Shown here: in pieces, positions 58,097-64,000 of the stretch
Layout of the letters: each line of letters begins with the position of its first letter
Position numbering within the stretch: the stretch's first letter is position 1
DNA from: Sinotaia quadrata
Taxonomy: Eukaryota; Mollusca; Gastropoda; Architaenioglossa; Viviparidae
Direction of reading: 5' to 3'
DNA: 64,000 bases
Assembly: GCA_028829895.1 (NCBI GenBank)
Contig: CM054181.1
Location: forward strand, 46,003,759-46,067,758
Made by a program: the position numbers and the translations under genes
The notes under the pieces: generated by a model
Seen by the model: only the letters and a program-made list of their open reading frames with translations
Databases searched by the model: none
What the model was told of the DNA's origin: nothing

Positions 58097-60711
58097 GGCA
58101 AGATTGGTCGCCAAATACCATCTCAACTGCAGAAGCACTAAGACTGCAATAGAAGATGCAAAGCAAAGACTTCAAGGACTCAGTCACCGTCTGAAGAGAT
58201 ACATTGCAAGAGGTCAGCAATTCCAACAGAACAAAATATTCCGAACTGACCCTGGAAGACTATACCAAGAATTTAAAGGAAATTTCAGAACAGAACAACA
58301 AATACCAAACATTCATGATACTAAGACCTTCTGGGAAAACATTTGGAGCAATACAAATACGCATAACACTTCCGCCAAATGGATTCAAGAACTGAAAGTT
58401 GATCATAAAGAAACACCTGAACAATGCACCGTAACAATCAGTGAGAAAGACATTAAGAAGAAGGTTCGAAAGATGGCAAACTGGAAAGCCCCAGGACCAG
58501 ATCAAATACAAATATTCTGGCTGAAAAAGTTTACCTCCTTACATGGCAGACTTGGTGAACAACTGCAAGACATACTAATCAAACCAGGAACCTTACCAGC
58601 ATGGATGGTAAAGGGAAAAACAAGTCTGATTATGAAAGATACACAGAAAGGCGCAACGCCAAACAACTATCGACCAATCACATGCCTATCAACCACCTGG
58701 AAGTTACTATCAGGAATTATAGCTAACAAAATCATGACTCATCTTGAAACAAACAAAATTCTAAACTATGAACAAAAGGGTGCTAGACCAGGCAGCAGAG
58801 GAACGAAGGACCAATTGGCAATTGATAAGGCAATAGTGACTGACAGTAAGAAACGAAGAACAAATCTTGCAATGGCATGGATTGACTATCAAAAGGCCTA
58901 TGACTCAGTCCCACATTCATGGATAATTGAAACATTAAAATTGTACAAAGTAGCGCCATCAATACAGAACCTAATTCAGGAGTCAATGAAAAACTGGAAA
59001 ACCACACTCACATGCAACAACACAAATATTGCAGACATAGCAATAAATTGTGGAATCTTTCAAGGTGATTCACTATCGCCACTGCTGTTCTGCATTGCCC
59101 TGAACCCTCTCAGTCACGTGATCCAGAAAACAGGGTTAGGATACAAAATGAAAGCAGGACAGGTTATCAGCCATCTACTGTACATGGATGATCTCAAGCT
59201 GTACGGTAAAAATGAAAGTGACATCACATCACTGATCAATACTGTCAAGATCTGCAGTGAAGACATCAACATGAAATTCGGCCTTGAGAAATGTGGACGA
59301 ATTGTCATCCAGAAAGGCAAGGTCAAAACAACAGAGGGCCTGCAATTCGACATCGGAAAAATCAATGATGTTTCAATAGAAAATGGATATAAGTATCTTG
59401 GGATACTACAACATCAAGAAAATATGCAGAGAGAAGTGAAGTCCAAAGTTAAGAGAGAATATGAAAAACGTGTTAGACAAGTCCTGAAATCCAAGCTAAA
59501 TGGGGCGAACAAAATACAAGCCCTTAATGCATACGCAATACCTGTAGTAAGCTACACTGGAGGTATCATAGATTGGACAGCAAATGAAATAAATGAACTG
59601 GACAGGAAAACAAGAAAATTACTCACAATACATAAAGCCTTACACCCAAAAGCAGACATAGACAGACTCTATGTATCTCGAAAAATGGGAGGCCGAGGTC
59701 TCAAGAAAATTAAACATGTCATTGAAGGAGAAGTCATTGGCCTTGTGGACTACATCTGGAATAACAATAAAGATGATCCACTGATAGAATTAGTAAAAAG
59801 GAGTGGACTATTCCAACCACCAGAAACAGACAAAGAAACATGGAAGAAAACAACGAAGCAAGAACTAGCACATACCTGGAGCCAGAAACCTCTACATGGC
59901 CAATATGTACGACAAGCAGACAAAATATCAACAAAGCAATCAACGTACAAATGGTTGAAAGAGGCAGGATTGAAAGCAGAAACAGAAGCACTCATAACAG
60001 CTGCACAAGATCAAGCACTCAACACCAAAGCACACAAAACGAAAATCATGAAAATTTCAAATGATTCCAAATGTAGACTTTGCAAATCCATGGATGAGAC
60101 AACAGAACACATACTATCTGGATGTCAGGTTCTGGCTGGAACAGAATACACCAAACGACACAATGAAGTGGCAAAACACATACATAGAAATCTGTGTGAG
60201 AACTATGGCATAAAAACCCCAGAAAGAACATGGATGCATCAACCAGAAGCAGTCATCGAAACAGAAGAAGTCAAAATACTGTGGGACTTCGAGATAAGAA
60301 CAGACCGGGTGATTCCTGCAAGACGACCAGACATTGTAGTTCTCAATAAGACCAACAGAACAGTAACAATTATTGATGTCGCTGTTCCAAGTGATAGAAA
60401 CATAAAACCAAAAGAAAGAGAAAAAATAGAAAAATACCAAGACCTCAGATTAGAAATCCAGAGACTGTGGAATGTAAAAGCAGAAGTGATACCAATAGTG
60501 ATAGGAGCCTTGGGGAACATAACATCAGAATTGGAAGGCTACCTGAATAAACTACCTGGAAACCACAGAATCGCTCCACTACTCAAAGCAGCGCTCCTCG
60601 GAAGTGCCCACATCCTCCGTAAAACCTTGGATCTCCCAGAATCTTGGTAAGATTCCGAGACCTTGGATCACAGCCGACAGTCAAACAGAAGTCGTGGAAA
60701 GAGACTGAATA
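58095..60711 (+). mobile_element. 5'-truncated Dong/R4-like LINE inserted in TAA repeats
   Basis: The element runs from about 58095 to the 3' end at GAGACTGAATAATAATAA (60703 on). It comprises a single ORF and a ~58-bp 3' UTR, and ends in the (TAA)n target rather than poly(A). Dong-type members of the R4 clade are known to insert into TAA repeats, which fits exactly. The 5' end is truncated: no start ATG or N-terminal zinc-finger region is present. The remaining frame has no stop or frameshift, so the insertion is probably young. Confidence 0.88.
58104..60650 (+). CDS. reverse transcriptase with restriction-like endonuclease (R4/Dong-like), N-terminally truncated
   Basis: The 848 residues carry a non-LTR reverse transcriptase followed by a C-terminal endonuclease; together they perform target-primed reverse transcription. 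RT motifs: WKAPGPDQIQ near residue 130; motif A AWIDYQKAYDSVP with catalytic D261; motif B GIFQGDSLSPLLF near 315-330; motif C YMDD at 360-363. Next comes a CCHC knuckle, C657-X2-C660-X8-H669-X4-C674. The restriction-like endonuclease core follows: RPD (D743), then D758 in IIDVAVP and K777 in EKYQ, matching PD-X14-D...K. The frame is open into the upstream AAT repeat, has no ATG start (first codon here is TTG; the first internal Met is near residue 120) and ends at TAA. No apurinic endonuclease domain is present, which sets it apart from L1, Jockey and CR1. Codon use is A-rich compared with host patches. All catalytic residues are intact, but the truncation makes an independent source unlikely. 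Confidence 0.93.
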   Translation: MVAKYHLNCRSTKTAIEDAKQRLQGLSHRLKRYIARGQQFQQNKIFRTDPGRLYQEFKGNFRTEQQIPNIHDTKTFWENIWSNTNTHNTSAKWIQELKVDHKETPEQCTVTISEKDIKKKVRKMANWKAPGPDQIQIFWLKKFTSLHGRLGEQLQDILIKPGTLPAWMVKGKTSLIMKDTQKGATPNNYRPITCLSTTWKLLSGIIANKIMTHLETNKILNYEQKGARPGSRGTKDQLAIDKAIVTDSKKRRTNLAMAWIDYQKAYDSVPHSWIIETLKLYKVAPSIQNLIQESMKNWKTTLTCNNTNIADIAINCGIFQGDSLSPLLFCIALNPLSHVIQKTGLGYKMKAGQVISHLLYMDDLKLYGKNESDITSLINTVKICSEDINMKFGLEKCGRIVIQKGKVKTTEGLQFDIGKINDVSIENGYKYLGILQHQENMQREVKSKVKREYEKRVRQVLKSKLNGANKIQALNAYAIPVVSYTGGIIDWTANEINELDRKTRKLLTIHKALHPKADIDRLYVSRKMGGRGLKKIKHVIEGEVIGLVDYIWNNNKDDPLIELVKRSGLFQPPETDKETWKKTTKQELAHTWSQKPLHGQYVRQADKISTKQSTYKWLKEAGLKAETEALITAAQDQALNTKAHKTKIMKISNDSKCRLCKSMDETTEHILSGCQVLAGTEYTKRHNEVAKHIHRNLCENYGIKTPERTWMHQPEAVIETEEVKILWDFEIRTDRVIPARRPDIVVLNKTNRTVTIIDVAVPSDRNIKPKEREKIEKYQDLRLEIQRLWNVKAEVIPIVIGALGNITSELEGYLNKLPGNHRIAPLLKAALLGSAHILRKTLDLPESW

Positions 60712-60735
60712 ATAATAATAATAGTAGTAGTAATG
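60704..60735. repeat. (AAT/TAG)n microsatellite, 3' side of LINE insertion
   Basis: AATAATAATAATAATAGTAGTAGTAATG. It continues the repeat that ends at 58096, interrupted by the LINE. Confidence 0.95.
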
Positions 60736-61019
60736 ACATTATGTTCATGTATTATATATGGTTTGTGTTCTTTAAAAATACCTACAACCTATATATAATG
60801 TAATGTATACACATATTGAAATTGTAATTATTATTGAAAAATTTAAAAATATTTAGAGAAATGTGTTAGATAAAAAGGTCGGGTTAGTCCGACAATTAGC
60901 AATTTATATAACAATTTAAATTTAAAAATAGGGAGAAGCAAATTTACTCTGTCACAGTACTTCTTTTACAAACACACAGAGTTATGTTGCTTTATGTGGA
61001 CTTTTTTCTAGCCAGAACA
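60736..61019. other. flank with dispersed-repeat copy
   Basis: AT-rich apart from the repeat at 60880-60958. Confidence 0.5.
60880..60958 (+). repeat. dispersed repeat family, copy 3
   Basis: GGTCGGGTTAGTCCGACAAT TAGCAATTTATATAACAA, then AAGCAAATTTACTCTGTCAC. It aligns over ~80 bp with 28770-28855 in the same orientation. The 5' part seen in copies 1 and 2 is absent here. Confidence 0.72.
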
Positions 61020-61235
61020 AACAACCTATACATTTTTCTGATTCCGTTTCTATCAGCACATAATCTTATCTGGTATTTTTCTAGCCAGCAACAAACAGAT
61101 TAATATTGTTTTATCTGTTTTATTTTCCTAGCCAGCAGAATATGTTGTTATATCCGTGTTTTTCCTATCCAGTAGAATATGTTAGGATTTTTCTAGTCAG
61201 CAGGATATGTTGTTTTATCTGGGGTTTCCTAGCCA
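61020..61235. repeat. degenerate ~45-55 bp tandem repeat, ~5 copies
   Basis: CTAGCCAGCAG(A/G)ATATGTTG and TTTTATCTG words recur in the same order with indels. Confidence 0.8.
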
Positions 61236-61904
61236 GATGTTCTATGTGCACCACTCTTGTTCTGTTTGCATCACTCTTGTTCTGGCTCAGGGCTACATAC
61301 AGACTGGCTACTAAATATACCACACTACCACCCTGCACTAAGCTGTCAGTCATCCACCCTCAGCCAGTAATTTTGTCTGGGAAGACATCCTATGCAAGAC
61401 TACCTATATTAATCTGGAAGTTTTCATCAAGCGGGGAGGGAGGGGAGCATTGCATATAACTGCATTCAATCTTTGCACACTGTACATTCTAATTGGACCT
61501 ATTTCCATTGTAATCTGTACTAATGTGTGCGCTTGACACTTTTCTGATTAACTGCAGTTTTGAGTCTAGTATTATGTACTCGAGCTTGGAATAAGACTGT
61601 TGTTTAAATTGCAAACATTATTCTGTCTAGAGTTTTAAATCAATGCATTGTTACTGCAGTCACACAAGTTCGTTTACAAAATTCTCTATTGACTCTGTCG
61701 ACTATCACACCTATTCAGTGAGACTGAGTGTGACTGGAAATGACACGTTTATCTGTATTTCGATTTGTTTTATTGCGGCCCATCAGCCTAAGCAGCACTG
61801 CACAAGGAGATTAAGTATGGCACATGAAGCCAACATATGCAGTTGCAATCCCCACAAGTACTTACATCTCGTTAATATTTTAATGTGTGGGTCTTAGTAA
61901 CGTG
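61236..61904. other. unassigned stretch
   Basis: A CATCACTCTTGTTCTG/CACCACTCTTGTTCTG duplication lies near 61,250-61,276. A 117-codon plus frame (61106-61459) starts in the preceding array and is not called. Confidence 0.45.
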
Positions 61905-62185
61905 ATGACTTGGACATAGTATATGGATGATTAGGACAGTGTATAGGATGATTAGGAGATACATTTCTGATGGATAGGACATTGTACATGAAGACTAGTA
62001 CTTTGTATGTGGATGACTAGGAGACATTGTATGTGGATGACTAGGAGACTTTGTATGTGGATGATTAGGAGACTTTGTATGTGGATGACTAGGAGACATT
62101 GTATGTGGATGAATAGGAGAATTTGTATGTGGATGAATAGGAGATTTTATATATGGATGATTAGGAGACACTACTATTTGGGTGA
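61905..62185. repeat. 24-bp minisatellite, ~10 copies
   Basis: GTATGTGGATGACTAGGAGA CATT repeats every 24 bp (62005, 62029, 62053...), with degraded units on the left. The 8-residue peptide repeat it encodes is treated as fortuitous. Confidence 0.93.
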
Positions 62186-62318
62186 GTAAAACGAATTATT
62201 TGATGAGTGGAGTAAAGTAGTTTCAGGATGGAGCTCAACATTTTAATGTGCAGAATAGGTTATTATGGTAAGTAAAATGAAGTATTTTGATGAGAGAACG
62301 CAATAGCCTTTGATTGTA

Positions 62319-62431
62319 CACTGGAATATGTTGTTGAAATAAAAACATTGAAACAGATAGTTTCATCTTCACTGGAATATGTTGTTGGAAAAAACCCATT
62401 GAAACAGATAGTTTCATCATCACTGGAATCA
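62319..62431. repeat. 51-bp minisatellite, ~2.2 copies
   Basis: CACTGGAATATGTTGTTG at 62319 and 62370, and CACTGGAAT at 62421, with AAACAGATAGTTTCATC in between. Confidence 0.92.
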
Positions 62432-63017
62432 CAGGAGGGATAAAGTTCAAGTGCCCATATGAAATAATAAAATTCTACTCATACCTAAGAAAAGATCTAA
62501 AGAAAACTATAGTTGGCAATAATAGAACATTAAAATGTTAATAACAATATTGGCCGTACCTCATTTAAAATCTGTCAATAAGATGAGCAAATGCCGTTAA
62601 GAAAACCAAACTAACATAATATCTATTGCTTCTATAGCGCAAAAAGCAATTAGCAACAAGAATTGTTGTCATGTTTTTATTCTTTAAGCACTTCCGTTAT
62701 CAATATCAATACCTCTTCAGTTACCATCTTCATGTCACATTTCAAAAATCAGCTGCAATGATTAACATGCCCAGTTATCAAACTCCTAGAGGCCATCTGG
62801 ATCAGTTACCAACCTTTCAATGTTTTTTTTTGTTGTTGTTGTTTTTTTTTTTAACAGACAATATATCAACTATCAACGGTTTCTGAGATCATTTATCAAC
62901 TTATCCTGCCTTAGTTACCAAAAGAGATGCATATGAGGATTGATGATTTTAATAATGTAGATTCTGTAAATACTTCATCAACTACTGTCATTGTTTTGTT
63001 TAGTATAACTTTCTTCC
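62432..63017. other. unassigned AT-rich stretch
   Basis: A poly(T) run with TTGTTGTTG insert lies at 62,822-62,853. No gene recognised. Confidence 0.5.
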
Positions 63018-63165
63018 TTCCAAACTTCCTCCCAAACTTCCTTCCTTCCTTCCTTCCTTCCCCCCAAAATTTCCGTCCTTCCTAACTTCCTCCCAAACTT
63101 AATTACTTCTTTCCTTCCAAACCTACTCCAAAACTTCCTTCCACACTTCCTTCAAAACTTCCTTC
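63018..63165. repeat. (CCTT)n and AACTTCCT(C/T)CC degenerate tract
   Basis: Short pure CCTT run (about 63,042-63,060) within a longer tract of CTTCC words. Confidence 0.85.
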
Positions 63166-63254
63166 ATTTCTTTCGATTTTTTATCTTGCGTCATTGTTTT
63201 CAGGTGAGTTTTCACTTATTTTTGCTTACTTTAATCACTATCCGTTATATTTTT

Positions 63255-63515
63255 ATAATTGTAGTTAACTCCCATTGTATCTACATGCTCCAAATAAGTA
63301 CCCAATTTACCTGCATCTAATTTAATCTAATCTGTACCTTTATACCTGCATATTCTAAAAATAACGTTATACTTGGCATGTTCTAATCAATACCTGTTCT
63401 GTCTGCAAAATCAGTACCCATTATACTTACACCATTCAGTATAGGTTATGTCTGCATAATGCAATCAGTACCCATCTGAATATTCAAATCTGTACCCGTT
63501 ATACCTGCGCTTACA
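63255..63515. repeat. degenerate ~40-bp tandem repeat
   Basis: AATCAGTACCC, TATACCTGCATA and TTCTAATC words recur in order about six times with heavy divergence. Confidence 0.7.
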
Positions 63516-63627
63516 TGTTTGCGAGCATGTATTCTTACTTGAACAATGAAGTCGCGGGAACATTTTTCTAATAACCACCCACCTCTCGACCTACGATTTA
63601 ACCACACTCTCTCTCTCTCTTCTCCAG

Positions 63628-63747
63628 GCGGCAGGAGTCTGCAAATGGCCGGAGACGTTCCTTAGTGTTCTGATACGCGGCAAATTATTTACTTGGTGTC
63701 ACGTGATAGAAAACATACCCTCTCCGGTCGCTTGCGCAATTTTTTAG
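63628..63747 (+). CDS. possible terminal exon fragment (39 codons)
   Basis: CTCTCTCTCTCTTCTCCAG ending at 63627 is an excellent 3' splice acceptor (long pyrimidine tract and CAG). The following sequence is open for 39 codons in phase 0 (start AAGVCKWPETF) and ends at TAG, in a GC-balanced patch. The product is unrecognised, and in other phases it closes sooner. The pyrimidine tract could simply be a microsatellite. Confidence 0.15.
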   Translation, partial: AAGVCKWPETFLSVLIRGKLFTWCHVIENIPSPVACAIF

Positions 63748-64000
63748 AGCATGGGAAAGCAAACGGCTGCACGTTTGTAGCCTAGGAGTTTACCAAAAAT
63801 ATAGGATGGAGTGTGTATGTGTGTTGGGGTGTGTGGGTGTGTGTGTGTGGGGGGGGGGGGAAGACGCGAGTAGCGTACCCTAATCAAATGAGACTTTATG
63901 CTGCACTTTTAAAAACTGACTGACAAGGTAGAGTCTGGCTCCGCACTCCAAGAACATCGAAAAAACCAGACTAATGTGTGTTCTGTTAAAAAAAAATAAA
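63748..64000. other. window end, GT/G-rich patch
   Basis: GTGTGTATGTGTGTTGGGGTG followed by GGGGGGGGGG at about 63,815-63,860. No gene recognised. Confidence 0.5.

Overview
The window looks like intergenic or intronic DNA from an AT-rich animal genome. There is no bacterial gene density, operon structure, rRNA, tRNA or CRISPR. It is crowded with CA/GT, CT/GA, GATA/CTAT and CCAT microsatellites and with 22-82 bp minisatellites. The mobile elements are metazoan types: a Dong/R4-like LINE, solo LTRs and hAT MITEs. A mollusc or other lophotrochozoan is my best guess from repeat style alone; no conserved host gene fixes the taxon.

Layout. 1-6500: unrelated minisatellites, one 168-bp hAT MITE with a perfect 8-bp target duplication (1857-2024), and a pair of mirror-image 39-41 bp minisatellite arrays (5729-6500). 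6668-12536: two copies of one 1.69-kb solo LTR, each with its own 5-bp target duplication, enclosing three minisatellites. 13.5-16.9 kb: minisatellites including a five-copy, apparently identical 60-bp array. 16.95-17.29 kb: a CpG-richer patch with a possible first coding exon. 18.4-26.97 kb: long degenerate and regular arrays, with a perfect four-box heat-shock element plus a consensus CRE at 25.47-25.52 kb. 28.3-38.9 kb: more arrays, two copies of a dispersed repeat, a second hAT MITE and a very long compound tetranucleotide tract. 40.6-54.4 kb: further arrays, a third hAT MITE, a near-perfect 22-bp hairpin and a decayed LINE reverse transcriptase. 56.5-57.3 kb: an 0.8-kb polypyrimidine tract. 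58.04-60.72 kb: a 5'-truncated LINE with an intact 848-codon reverse transcriptase/endonuclease frame, inserted in a TAA microsatellite. 61-64 kb: more repeats.

The only unequivocal long coding region is the LINE at 58104-60650. Host gene evidence is limited to short, uncertain exon candidates (17152-17231, 28389-28541 minus, 63628-63747). Most other reading frames over 60 codons arise because tandem-repeat units are multiples of three bases or are low complexity. I found no convincing new multi-gene system. The most informative signals are the dated insertions (LTRs, MITEs, LINE), the inverted minisatellite, the HSE/CRE pair and the hairpin.
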